Notes: generated by a model not told the origin, from the letters alone. Counted from the stretch's first letter, positions 34,713 through 46,500 are shown. The stretch: DNA of 64,000 bases from Thuidium tamariscinum (GCA_947034885.2 OX344754.2:16386501-16450500); one strand, 5' to 3'. Program-made: numbers and translations.

Positions 34713-35591
34713 ATGAACAAGTATATGACTTTGGTGCACCATACATTTGTTGCCTCAATGTGGTGGTTCCACTCATGAAAAAAGACCAAACATTGTAAGA
34801 AGAACGAAAGCACAAGATTGTCTAATGAAGGACTATTTTGAAGATGACCCAATTTATGATGCAAGGATGTTTTGTTCATATGTCAAGGCACTTGTTTTTA
34901 AATCGGTAGAAAGTGTGCAAAATCATGATAGGTATTTAGTAGAAAAAGCAGATGCAATTGGTAAATTGAACTTAAGTAGTCTCCAAAAATGTACAACAAC
35001 AATGAAGATGTTGGCTTATGGTATCTCACTAAATGCCATTGATGAATATGTTTGCATGGCATCAAGTACATGCATGGAGGCCTTGAAACAATTTGTAAAA
35101 GCAATCCAAGACGTTTTTGAGAGCACATACTTGAGACAACCAACCAAAAAAAATATTCACAAGCAACTACACATTAATGAGGCATGAGGTTGGCCTAGTA
35201 TATTTGCATCATTGGATTGCATACACTATGAGTGGAAGAACTATCCTATAGCATGGCGTGGTTCATATCAAGACAAAGATGGTTTAAAATCTATAATCTT
35301 AAAAGCAATTGCTAATCAAAGTCTATGGCTTTGGTATGCCTATTTTGGATTATCCAGATTACATAATGACATTAATGTTGTGCATTGAAATCCACTAGTA
35401 ACCAATTTTTTGAGGGGCAAATGCAAATTACTATCTCTTAATAGATGAAATCTATCCTAAATGGAGTATCTTCGACCAAACCATTCACCATCCCTAAGGA
35501 GAAAAACAACAATACTATGCAAATATGCAAGAAGCTACTTGCAAAGATGTGGACTAATGTTTTGGTATTCTACAAGTGAAATGGGATATAA
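34713..35591 (+). mobile_element. PIF/Harbinger transposase gene fragment, right palindrome arm
   Basis: The plus-strand arm. After the open part ending HINEA at 35187 there is a TGA where the family has Arg (INEARG). The same frame then gives GWPSIFASLDCIHYEWKNYP, PIAWRGSYQDKDG, and SRLHNDINVVH before a second TGA. A frame change precedes DEIYPKWSIFDQT, and two TAA codons follow, in place of the family Gln of PQGEK and the Arg of VERxFG. The first two catalytic aspartates are visible (DC, ND); the final acidic position reads KDVD. No intact enzyme can be made. It stops a little short of the usual C-terminus. Confidence 0.85.
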
Positions 35592-36636
35592 AGGTGAATG
35601 CAAGAAACACTTTACATTTTTGGCTCAAAAACATAGTTTTCAGCCATGTGGAATTAAGGAGCTGCAAAGGAGCGAATTCCTCACCTAATTGGCAATTCTT
35701 AGCAAAACTAAACTAAAAGCTAAATCTACAAAAGCCTACACACCTCAAAACCTGTATACTTCAAAGCCTGCACCCCCCCAAAACAACCCTAATCTACAAG
35801 AAAGACAAATTGGCTCCCCATCATGTGAAACCATCGTATAAAAGGCAAATCCTAAGTTGCAGATGTAGGCGCATGCATTGAATTCTCTAGCAAACATAAA
35901 CTAGAATTAGAACTCACGACGATAAACCCTAAAGTAAAGCCGCAAATTTGGCGTTGATGACTCTTGAGCCTTGAATTTAGGGCACGACACGACCTGCAAT
36001 GGGGTTGTTGATGAGGCAGCGAGCCGCCCACACAGGTCAATGTCAGGTGAATAATTTTTTTAAATTATCCTTTATAAAATTCACTTGCCCCCCAAATGAA
36101 GGGATTTTGGGCGAAAATTTGCCAATAACAAAATTGCTACTAGTAATACTATAAAATCAATTAGGTACTCTTCAAACTCCTCCATGAAAGGTCAACAAGC
36201 AAAAAATTGATGAAAAAATACTTTCAATCTCTCTCCAAATCATCTTTTAGTCAATTAAAAGCTAGAAATTAGCACTTGTGGCTTTTAGGGGTTAAAATTA
36301 AGAAGTCCTTGAAAATTTAGAAATAAAGAAATACAGGCCAAGAATAAAAGCGGTTTACATGGAAAATGCCATAGGATCAGTCTCATCATTCTAAAAAGGT
36401 TGAAACTTCTAAAAATGTCAAAAAATATTGAACATTGCATATTGTATATTGAATATTAAATGCTTTTCAACATGGGACATTATAGTGCAAAGCATTAATT
36501 TACTTAGGATGCAACCACCCACAATCAAGGTAGTCACCAAAACACTTTGACTATTGGATCAATTAGTACATTCTTTGTTTTTACTATGAATAGACAAGTC
36601 ATTCATCAATCAATTTTTGTATCTTAGCATACTTTA
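35592..36636. other. Non-coding stretch
   Basis: Somewhat less AT-rich between 35,700 and 36,050. No gene, RNA gene or bounded element is recognised. A TTTAGGGGTTAA at about 36285 resembles the P-family end, but the sequence beside it does not match. Confidence 0.4.
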
Positions 36637-36720
36637 ATCCCTAAAGGTTTTCCAATATGTTTTTATCAAAAACTTCTAATACTAAAACATAATAATCTTG
36701 CAACATGAGTCAATTGCATA
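36637..36720 (-). mobile_element. End fragment of the TTAA family (P4)
   Basis: TTAA is followed by TCCCTAAAGGTTTTCCAATA and TGTTTTTATCAAAAAC, matching the outer end of P1 in reverse. The rest of the element is not recognisable. Confidence 0.5.
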
Positions 36721-37085
36721 ATATTTTCTTTCACCAAATGCATCGTTACATACTTTTGAGTCCAATGAAAGTAACCAAATTGTAAAGTATTATTACCAAT
36801 ATATACCTTAAGTCCTAAGATCTTCCTTTTAATGCCCACAAATGTTCTATGAGGTCATTTCTATGTGTGTAGTGTTTATTTGTATCATGAATCACTTCAA
36901 ATTCATGTAAAAAATCTTCAAATATTAATCCACTTTTTAAACGTGACAAAATCTATAGTTGAATTAATAAGCTCCAAATCGTGATTTTGTTCATCTTCAA
37001 TTATCATATTATGCATCATGACACATGCCATTAAAATCTCATTTACAATATCCACATCCCATTCTCAATTTAGATTTTGAATTAT

Positions 37086-37670
37086 GGGTGATTGCAAAAA
37101 ACACTTGTCCTTTTTTTCTGTCCCTTTGACCTCCAATAGGTAGTTTATTGCTCATAACTTTTGCATCTTTTGTCCTTAGGGCTCGAAATTTGGAAAAAAG
37201 GTGCACACAAAAGTTTTGTATGGTGAGTATTTTTTAATTTTTCTTAAAAATTAGTTAACTATTTTTAACCTACCTCCAATTGCATATCTACCTTAGCCAT
37301 TTTAGGGGGTTTTAGTCCTATTTTAAATCCAAAAATCCAAATTTGAAGCCACAAATTGGACAAGTTGGAGGTCTACTAACATTACAAGGATTGACAATGC
37401 ATTTTTATGAAAATAGCAACATGTTTGTTGCGCACATGGGGTCAAAGTGACCTTCCTTTGCACAAAGGCTATGAAGAGGGAAAAAATTTCCTAGAAGAAA
37501 TTTTTATTGCAATGTGAGGACAATCTTGTTTAGAAAATTGAATTTTTTTTAAATAATTTTTTGAATATTTTTTGAATTCCTAAAAATGAAAAGGTCCACA
37601 ATCCCCTTTTTTGCTATTTTCTACTACCAATGGCCTTTGTAGTACTTTATAGCAATCTATATTGACTACA
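37086..37670 (-). mobile_element. 730 bp TIR family, worn copy G5
   Basis: It starts GGGTGATTGCAAAAAACACT, and the block CATAACTTTTGCATCTTTTG matches the interior of copy G3. The far end cannot be placed with confidence. Confidence 0.5.
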
Positions 37671-37743
37671 TAGTACAGATTGACAATCAATGGTTAAGAT
37701 TTGCAAGCATAGTGCTGATACATTTTACTACCAACGTTGTATA

Positions 37744-38023
37744 CATTAGAGGGTATTCAAGGCCAACAGGAGATTGTCAGTTCCCAATGCAGTGAATGCA
37801 GGAATCTGCCGCAGAAATGCAGAACTGGCCTCTACTGACATGGTCAAGAGTGTGCCACGTCACTGACTTTTTTTTGAATTTTTTTAGAACTTCTTTTTGC
37901 ATTTCAGGATGAATTTTTTTTTTTGAAAAACAAAATTAATTAATTAATGACCTGACAGTATCGGGAACAATTCTAGGAACAGGGCTTTCGCAGTCTCCTG
38001 TTGGCCTCGAATCCCCTCTAATG
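37744..38023 (-). mobile_element. MITE of the CATTAG family, copy M4
   Basis: The ends are CATTAGAGGGTATTCAAGGC and, in reverse, CATTAGAGGGGATTCGAGGC; length 280 bp. It is in reverse orientation relative to M2 and shares with it the blocks CAGGAATCTGC.GCAGAAATG, TGCCAACAG-type ends and the AACAGGGCTTTCGCAGTCTC end. It lies 19 bases before the CACTA-like element. Confidence 0.8.
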
Positions 38024-38042
38024 GTATTGCCAGTCTTCGGGC

Positions 38043-40603
38043 CACTACTAGAAAGGGGGGCCTGTTTTTGCATAAATTGAGTTGATTAATGTTGATTTCA
38101 ATAATTATTTATGCCAAAACTGCAAATTTGTCCATTTTGATTGGACAATCAACATAGATTACCTAAATAACATAGATTTTTGTTGATTTGAAATGTACAA
38201 TGATCAATCAACTAAAAATGTTGAATTTAATCAACATAGATTGCCTACAATTGTTGATTTCTATTTATTTGAAATTACAATCATCACATATTAAAGACTC
38301 ATACCAAAATTAAAGTAAATTTTTAGGAAATTTTAGAATCTTTTTAAAATATTTTTGGAATCTATTAGGATCTTTAGAATCCCTCAAAAACCTTTTAGAA
38401 TACTTTCAAAAATCTTTCAAAATCTCTTAGAATCTTTTAGAAATCTTAAGAAAATCTATTAAATTTTTAATACCACAATTTTTCTTAAATCTATTAAATT
38501 TTCTAAATATATTGAAATCTTTTCAAAATTATTGGAATCTATTTGAATCTTTAAAAAATCTTCCAAAATCTTCTAAAATCTTTTGAAATCATTTTGAATC
38601 TTCTAAAAAGTATGAATTTCCATTTTGAATTTTAATCAAATTTATATCAAATATAATTTGAATTTGAATTTGATTTGAATTCTAATGAAATTCAATAATT
38701 ATGATTCAAATTTAAAATTTGATAAAAAGTTTAATTAAATTCAACTCTAATTAAAACTTTGATTCAAATAACTTAATGAAAATTCAAACTTTGGTTCAAT
38801 TTACTCTAAATAATTCAGATTTGATGAAAATTATAATTCTAATGCAATTATTATTCAACTTTCAATACAATATAGTTTGATTAGAACTCAAACTTACAAA
38901 TTCATTGAGTTTCTAATTTATATTACAAAACATTTTGGTTTCAATTCTAATTTGATTTTAATTCTAAGTTTTGAATTAAAAAAGTTAAAATTTTGAACCA
39001 TTTACAATTCAATTTTGAACTTTCAATTATTTGAATATGAGCTCTTCAAGCCCTAAATTGTCAACAACATTTTTCTACCAAAACATTAAATATTACAATT
39101 TTTGGTGCACTCATCAAAGAAACCAAAAATAATTTTTTTTTTATCAAATCATAGGATTGTGCACTTCTCTTATCTTAAATCATATGCTAAAACATTCTAG
39201 ATTGTTTTAGCAATTGCAAATAAATTTAATCTTGAAATAAAATTTTGATTTAAAAAAAAATTACAGTAACTAATGAATCTTATAGGTTATTTTATCACTA
39301 AAATACTTAAATGCATATAAATTAAGAATCTTTATAATTTTTTCAACACAAGTTCAATTAGAGTAAATCAAAGCTTCACATATATGTAAAGCACAATGTT
39401 TAAGTAGGAAAATTTTAAATGTTATTTTGACAATTTGTGGGGTTGTTTGTATTGCCTACCAAATTTGGTTTTGAACTTATTGAGTGGCATAGCTTTACTC
39501 CCAAGCACAAATTGAAATAAAAATTGTAATTGTAAAAACATAATAAGATTTTTGTTACATGTCAAAGTTCCACCATAAATTGTCATCATACAAACTTGTT
39601 TGAAATTCATTTTGTCTTTCAAAGGATCATTAGTAAATTAAAATATGAATTCTAATCTTTGAAATACTCAAAATGTAAATTTTCAACTTTTCAAAATTTT
39701 GATTTTGAAATATTCAAACTTTTAAATTCAAACTATTCAAAAATGAAACTATTTAATTCCAAGTTTTGGCCAAAGCACTTCTAGAATTGGTTGTCAAATT
39801 CTCTAAACATATTATATAAAATTAAAAATTATACCACTAAAACTAGACTTTAAAATATATTGAACACAACAAGTTTTTATAGAATTTAGACTTACAACAA
39901 AGGAGAAAATGTCTTGCAAAGTTAGTTGACTTGCCAAAATACAGTGAAAATATATGAATTAAACTAACTTCGGCCAAATGACCTCTTTTAAAATGGTTGT
40001 CAGATTCTCCAAATATATTATGAGAAATTGAAAATTTTACCACTAAAACTAGACTTCAATATCTATTGAATTCAACAAGTTTTGTAAAATTTGGACTTAT
40101 GATGAAAGTGAAAATCGCTTGCAAAGTTGGCTGACTTTGCCAAAATATAGTGGAAATGAATAAATAATACTAAAACTCCCTCCTGCAGTCAAGGACTTTG
40201 TTAGTGGCGTAGTGGGTGACGGACTAGGTTCATTGCCGGGAGGTACCAGGTTCAAACTCCGGTGGAGCAATCCATGTCTCTGTGGATCCTTCATGTATGG
40301 GCTGCCTACGTGTCTAGGTTCCCCACCTGCCAGAGCTACCCACCTGTTCGTGGGACTGCCCATATAGAGGGCCAGAATTTTAAATCTTTTTTTTGCTGGC
40401 CGGGAATTTTCGGGCAGCAAAGAAATTCTTTTGGATGGAAAACAAATAAAATTTTGTGTGATTTTTTTGTACTTAGTACTTTGTCTGAATCAACATAGTT
40501 TTATGCTAAAAAGTGTCCAAATGAAGTCATCCTAACCAACCCTTTCTATCAACACAACTATGCAAAATCTATGCTAAAACGGACAATGTTTTTTCTAGCA
40601 GTG
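38043..40603. mobile_element. CACTA-like element, 2.56 kb, non-autonomous
   Basis: The left end is CACTACTAGAAAGGGGGG and the right end, in reverse, CACTGCTAGAAAAAACATTG. Sub-terminal repeats of ATCAACATAG and related words occur near both ends, as in CACTA transposons. The interior is very AT-rich, with many AATCTTTTAGAA-like repeats and no transposase. The flanking triplets GGC and ACA do not match, so the two ends may not come from one insertion, or the target duplication was lost. A SINE lies near the right end. Confidence 0.6.
40191..40394 (+). mobile_element. tRNA-derived SINE
   Basis: An A box (TAGTGGCGTAGTGG, 40202-40215) and a B box (GGTTCAAACTCC, 40249-40260) are spaced as in tRNA genes, 34 bases apart. 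The body is GC-rich, unlike its AT-rich surroundings, and ends in a run of eight T residues at 40387-40394. No acceptor stem can close the head, so it is not a working tRNA gene. The long minus-strand ORF across it is incidental. Confidence 0.75.
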
Positions 40604-41180
40604 ACATTGTGACGATTTTAAGATGGCTCTGTGGGAGCTTGGGAGGTGGGAGGTGCGTTCTTTGACAATGCAGGTCAAATTTTTAGTTTATGTGATTTCA
40701 GCCATGACCTGTACTGATCAAATTTGGGATTTTAGAGTCATATTTCTCCACAATTTGGCAATTCACGAATTTGTGTACTTGTCTTTCTTAATTTGAATGC
40801 ACACAACTTGCTTGATGGCTGCATTGCATAAATTTTGGAGGTCTTGCTTGGGTTCTACAGATGAATTCTTGTCCTCCTTTCACAAGTTTGAGCTTAGAGT
40901 GCATCGTGTTCTTGATCATGGGTAAACACGGTTCGATCATGGAGAAATTTTTGTATGAAAGGAGATTGAAATTGCAGGTTTCTGATGACTTTGTGGTTGT
41001 CTCACAAGGTACCACGCATGAGAAGTCGGGAAGCTAGGAATTGGTGGTGCGGGACGGAGAAGGCCCAGCATGGGACATACACGGAACGGAGGTGGGCCTC
41101 TAAAACTCTCTCTTGATTTAATTTGTTAACGTAATTAGGAATTAATTAGTAGGAAAGGGTTAGCAACCCCGGTGAGGTTA
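40604..41180. other. Non-coding stretch
   Basis: Moderate GC, no gene or element recognised. Only short ORFs without motifs. Confidence 0.4.
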
Positions 41181-41575
41181 AGGTCCGGCAGTTAGCAAAC
41201 ACAAATAGGAAAACAACTACAACTAGAATAGAAATAAGAAGAATGAATACGCAAGTATAGAATAGAATACGGAGAAGAGAAATAGAAGGAACAAGGACAA
41301 ATACACAGAGTAGGTTAAGATAAATACAAATACATAGAATAGGGTAAAAATACGAAGACGTAGAGTAGGCCCAAACAAATACGAATATGTAGAGTAGAGG
41401 AGTCCAATCCAAATATGTAGAATAAATTAGTACAACCCAAAATACGAGGAAGCGCATACCATACATAGAATAGACTAGAGAGGTATAATACGTAGAAATA
41501 AGAGTAACCCCATATGACACGTAGAGGTAGACCAGACCCACATAGGGCGTAGAGTAGATTAATCAAACCCACAAA
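41181..41575. repeat. Degenerate minisatellite
   Basis: The words AATACGTAGA, ATACATAGAATAG and ACGTAGAGTAG recur about every 35-45 bases through some 400 bp, with drifting spacers. Minus-strand ORFs rich in Tyr, Leu and Ile arise from the repeat and are not genes. Confidence 0.6.
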
Positions 41576-42290
41576 ACTTGAAGTAGCAATAGGAAGGCAT
41601 AATCACTTGGGCAGGAAGGGAATAGCGTCCCAAGTAAGAACAAAACACTCATTAGCATAGGTAGGAAAGTAAAGAAGATCCATTGCTTGGAAGGTACAAT
41701 GGATTGACGCTTAGACACCCATAGGTAGTAGGATCATTAGAACCAGAGCCTGGTTGTGATCACTTAATTCTAAGGGTGGAAATGAAGTGCCCACACAATA
41801 CCAAAAGAGTAAGATGATGATTGAATTACTTTCAGTTGGGTTAATGTGAAAATATTTAACTTCTTATCAAGTGCAATTTGAAATAATTCATTAACTTAAA
41901 GTGCTTGAAGCACATGTTTTAAATTTGTGTCATTGGTGTTCTACCTAGTACTATAGGCTTTCTATGTTTTCTTGTAACTTTTTTTTTGTGTTTTCAATTT
42001 CTCTCTTGTTGGTGAAAGGGAAGGAAGACTAGTCCCTTGCTTTTGCAAGAGGGACGGTTGTGGTGAAGTTCACCTTCCCCAATAAATTCTTGGTATTAAT
42101 TTTTAGAGTAATTTTTTGTGCACACTTTTCTTGTGGGTGATGGGAAAGCCAGACCGGTCCCTTGCATTTGCAAGAGGGACGGTAATAGTGAACTTCACCA
42201 TTCTTTGTAAACTCTATGTGTTTTATTTATCATTATTTTTTTTGTGTTGTTTATAATTTATTGATAATTTGTGTTGTTTCAATTTTGTAG
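41576..42290 (+). promoter_or_regulatory. Upstream region of the zinc-finger/TET-like gene with duplicated hairpins
   Basis: Two copies of a module 126 bases apart (around 42031 and 42157) each contain GTCCCTTGC, a short spacer and GCAAGAGGGAC, which can pair, followed by an imperfect palindrome GTGAAGTTCACC or GTGAACTTCACC. The region ends TTTCAATTTTGTAG directly before the ATG, so the last part may be a leader intron. A regulatory role is inference from position. Confidence 0.35.
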
Positions 42291-43542
42291 ATGACGAGGA
42301 GCAAGAAAAATAAGTCGTGGAAGATCCCCTTTCATCAAGATTGCCTATCATGCCGTAAGTGCATCTCATGCCCTAAGTTGTGGGAGGAGCACATAAGTAC
42401 AGCTCGACATGAGAGAGATTCAAGGAAATATAAGATTAGATTGTTGAAAAATCATGTGGATGAAATTAATGAAGGAAATTTCGATGTTCATGACACAAAT
42501 GATTGCAATGATGGGTTAAACAAAGCACTAATTACAGATGACAACATTTGGTTTGGCAAAAAGTATGAAAGGAAATTAAGGAAATGTCCCCTAGTTCAAG
42601 AGAGGGATAAAAGAGAAGTACACACACAATATGTTAATGAAAGGAATGACATGGTCATTGCAACTTTAACAGAAGATAAACAAATAATTCAATCTTTAAT
42701 TGTTCATGGTTTCTCCATACCATCGTCAGTCAGTAAAGTTTGTAGGCTGTAGAAGAAGAAAGGATATATAAGAGTTTCTGACCTAATTGAAATTACTGAA
42801 AATTGTGTTCTTCTTGATGAAGAAGAATTAGTTGGCCTTCTAATATTTGATTATTTCAGTCCTAAAGAGAGTCAAATATTAGCTCCATCATTGTATAAGT
42901 TGTGTAAAACTTCAAGATTTGTGAAACGGTCTAAGAAATTAAAAATGACTTATCAATTTATGTTTGGGGCAAGAATATGCAATGGACAATTTGATAGGTA
43001 CAAGCAATCCATAAAACCTCTTGGTCTAGGTTGTCTGCCGGGTAAAAAGCCTCCTACTTCTACAAACTTGGATTTTTTTTTCTGTTGATGTTGTGAATTT
43101 TGTTTATAAAAAAATTAAAATGCATTTGAATTCTTGGACGGATGAGTGGGAAAAAATGGTGCCTTGTATGGGCACTTCGTACGCTAGGTTAGGTAATTCA
43201 CCTTTCACTACAATGGCTACGACATTGAATTTCTATATCAATCTTCATTATTATGAGACGGATTGCGGTTTTGGTGCTATTGCTTGATTTGAGAGATTTT
43301 TTAATCCTACTATGTGTAGGTGTGTTGTATTTTCTTTGGTAGACTATGGCTTGTTTTTTAAACCTAAACAAGGAAGTTTACTCATTTTTAAACCTTCACA
43401 AATGAAACACCAAACTATTCAAAACCAAGAATACCCCCAACTTGGTTTGGCTTTAGCAGTGAAAACATCTATTTTCGACGCAGGCAAAAAACATATGGAA
43501 AAAGTTGGTCTTGGTCTTCATTTGGATGATAGGAAAACTTAA
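42291..43542 (+). pseudogene. C2H2 zinc finger plus TET/JBP-like dioxygenase fold, decayed
   Basis: Read from the ATG at 42291, the N-terminus is basic and carries CISCPKLWEEHISTARH, a U1-type C2H2 zinc finger with a second CxxC just before it. The frame continues past an in-frame TAG (42750) into about 110 further codons, shifts by one base at a run of T near 43080, and goes on through FTTMATTLNFYINLHYYETD, CGFGAIA, a TGA where the fold expects Trp, then VDYGLFFKPKQGSLLIF and MKHQTIQNQEYPQLGLAL. The last segments resemble the double-stranded beta-helix of TET/JBP-type 2-oxoglutarate and iron dioxygenases: HxDxxD corresponds to HYYETD (middle Asp now Tyr), and the distal His is in MKHQT. Such enzymes oxidise methylated or thymine bases in DNA. 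Two stops and one shift make the copy non-functional. The fold assignment is from motif order only; a plant-specific protein of other function is possible. Confidence 0.5.
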
Positions 43543-46500
43543 TTGTAGATGAACTACAAACAATTAATAATTTTGAGTGTATAGATTAGATGGTTGTGCT
43601 CTTTTCCAATTGGGCTTGAGTGCTCTTGAAGCTTGATTGTTTGGAGTTGAAAGATGAAATGTTTGTGTGAGCTTGGGATACTTTTTCACAAGCAAGGGTT
43701 GTTGCTACTGCTATTGTGGAGTTTTTGATGGTGTTGGAGAAATTCATGTGGCTATGGAGGTACAGCTAGTTTTTTCTACTCAAGATTAAAAGACAATGCT
43801 AAGAAATTACTACAGAATTGACAAAGATAGAGGTTGTAAATTAGGATTTCATATAAATTCTCTCGTTTTTCGTGAAGGAATAGTTCAAGATCTCATATGG
43901 ACTTTGCAATGTTATTGAATTTTGAATGATAAGCTGTTTGTGGCATTTGTGGAATTATTCTAGTCAACATTTGAAGCACGTATTATTATGGAAATGAAAG
44001 TGTTGACTTCAATCTTCTTTGCAATTGAACAATTTTGAATTAGAATTAAGAATTATAAAGATGTAAAATAGAAATTTGATTAGAAGTTTGAGTGTGAAAT
44101 TTTTGTTCATTCAAGTTGTTCTTCAAGCCATATGCTCTCGATATGGACTTACTATGGGTGCAAATATAGTGTGGCTAGTGGATATATTGATACTTCCCTG
44201 CTTGCCAATTGCAAATCCCACTTGCAAGGTAGAGTCTGAAATGTAGATTGCCAAAATATAGGATGAGATCATTTGCCTCGACCGTTTTTATTACGAGCAG
44301 TTTGAAATCGATTTATGGTTTAGGATTTTCAACTAGGTTGCAAAGATCGATGTGAGCTCTTTTTTACCCACCCTTGGTAAAAAAGGAAACACAACCAGAT
44401 TCTTTTAACTTTTTATGGTTTTTTAATCTATAGGTATTGTAATGGTTGTCCATTGTGCCTTTCGAGCAATGCATCTTTCTAACTTCTAAGTACATTCAAA
44501 ATATGCTAAAAACTAATCAAACATACTTAAAAATGCAAGTTATTACGCGATTAACCTCTACAATCGAGCCGCTATAGTTATTTTACTAAAGTTAGTTCAG
44601 ACTAAATCTAATTATCTTATCTTGTAAAGGATTAATTTCTCTTTCCAAAACTATAAAATTCAACCTAATCGGACAATCTTATCAAAAGTTATGAGCGGAT
44701 GAAGTTGGGCCACTAATCGGTTCATCCAAACTTCATCCCCTAATTACTCTTAATCTACAATTCTAAATTTAGTGTTTATTTCGGTTTTGAGTTCTAATTA
44801 TTAGCCTTATTCTAGATTACTCAACTTGTTCCAAAGTTTCAAGACTTATCTAGTTTTTGTTTAAAACCTCATCCACTTCTATCTTTTTTGTTTTAAATCG
44901 AATTTTTACGTGTGATATGTTTTTGGAAACCTCTAAGATAATTCTACAAGGTTTTTAGCCTAAAAATAGAAATCTTCTTGGTACTTTAAAGTGTACTTCT
45001 AGTTCGGTTACTTAGTCTAAATGATAAACTTTGAACATCCGAAAGAAATAAGAAAAATTAAGTTCATACCTCGGGGTTCACATCGTTGGGAAGGTTGTTG
45101 TACACTTCTTCGAATTCCCAATCATTCGCAATCTTCCGCATACTCTTGGTATTTTTGCCCACGACTTGAAAGTGACTTTTTAATACAAATTTGAAGTTTA
45201 AACTTTTGACTATTTTTTCTTTCTATTCTACTTCTTTCTCTTCAACACTATTCCCCCTCCATTATTGTATTCAAATGGTTGACTTGGCATCTAAATAATA
45301 ATTGATCTTCTATCAACTCTTCAAGTCAATTATTATTTTATCTAAGTTCTATTGATTCAAAATGACTCCCAAGGATTTCCACCTAATCCAATTTCTAATT
45401 TCTCTTCAACTTCCAAATGCACTCTTCATCTTCTTCATTTGCATTCTACATTGTTGAGTTGGAAGAGATTTGAAAATACACTATGAGAGGTTCTAAACTC
45501 TAGTCTATTTCAATGTTCTATTGGAAGTTTTTTGACAATTGTAAAGAATCTCTATTCCTATTCTATTTCTATGCAATATTTTCTCCAACCTTTTCTCTCC
45601 TACAACTTGTCTCTTCACTCTTCTATCTACCTTTCTCTCTTTTTAATTTATTGTTTTCGTTTAAACTATTCTAGTTCCTAGTCTTTATTTTTAAGAGTTC
45701 AAGAAATCCAAAAAAATAAGAAACTTGTCCAACACAGAGCCAGATAGTTTCGTTCACAGCAAGTTACTTGCAGCAGTTCAGTCAAGCAAGTTTTGTAAAG
45801 CAAGTTCAGTCCAGTAGTTTGGTCAAACTAGACCAATCAATCAAGTTCCCAGTCGGATTGAGCTACCAGTGAGGTCGAGCTTCCCAGTCAGGTTCAAGCC
45901 TTGCTGTCCTAGTACCAATTAGTTTGGTTCCGCAATTTTCTCCCTTCTTTTTTATAGACTGAAATCACCACCTTTCACAATTTCTCCTTATTTTAATTAG
46001 GGGTTTAGTTCTAATCAAGAAGCTAACCTCAATTTTTCCAAACAAATGTTTGGAGACTAAACTTGATGTGTTAAAAAACACATGGGTTGGAGATTTGTTC
46101 TAATTCTAAAGGAAGTTTTTGTGAGAATATTAGTGTTTTCTTTTGGGGAGTAGCAAAGCCAAAGCTTCGCCGTGTTTTTTACAAAATCACTAAAATACTC
46201 CCAATTTTTAAAACACACGAAGTTAAAGCTTCGCCGTATTTTTAAATACGGAGGAAATTCTAACTAAATTCTTCAAGAGCTCCGTTGCCTAAGGACAATT
46301 AGAGGTCAAATAACAATACCAAAAATACTACTGTAGGACAATAAGTGAGTGTTAATGGTATGAAACACTACTACAATTAGTATAAGTTAGAAGAATAACA
46401 AGCTAAAAGACTCTCCTAAATGGCATCGCCGATCACAAGGGAAGAACCTCTAGGATTAGTACAAAAACTTTAAGCTCCCAACAACAACAACAACAAGGCA

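Larger units (their letters stand above)
33762..35591. repeat. 1.83 kb near-perfect palindrome
   Basis: Two 879 bp arms face head to head around a 72 bp spacer (34641-34712). Paired positions always sum to 69,353, so there are no insertions or deletions. The inner 700 bp are almost identical, while the outermost 80 bp hold at least four mismatches. A transcript through it would fold into a long double-stranded hairpin. No common flanks are seen outside the arms. Confidence 0.92.

Noticed and set aside
34210-35143. Two identical 81-codon ORFs opposite the Harbinger arms
   Set aside because: They are antisense shadows of the transposase reading frame.
40097-40420. 107-codon minus-strand ORF rich in Pro and Gly
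   Set aside because: It is the antisense of the SINE body; its openness reflects the GC-rich repeat, not selection.
38043-40603. Coding capacity for a CACTA transposase
   Set aside because: No ORF above about 100 codons except the SINE antisense, and no transposase motif; treated as non-autonomous.
41146-41572. 131- and 85-codon Tyr/Leu-rich minus ORFs resembling membrane proteins
   Set aside because: They read through the degenerate minisatellite; the hydrophobicity comes from the repeated TAC/CTA words.
45875-45905. Possible tRNA gene or SINE with B box GGTTCAAGCC
   Set aside because: No A box at the required distance and no cloverleaf can be drawn.
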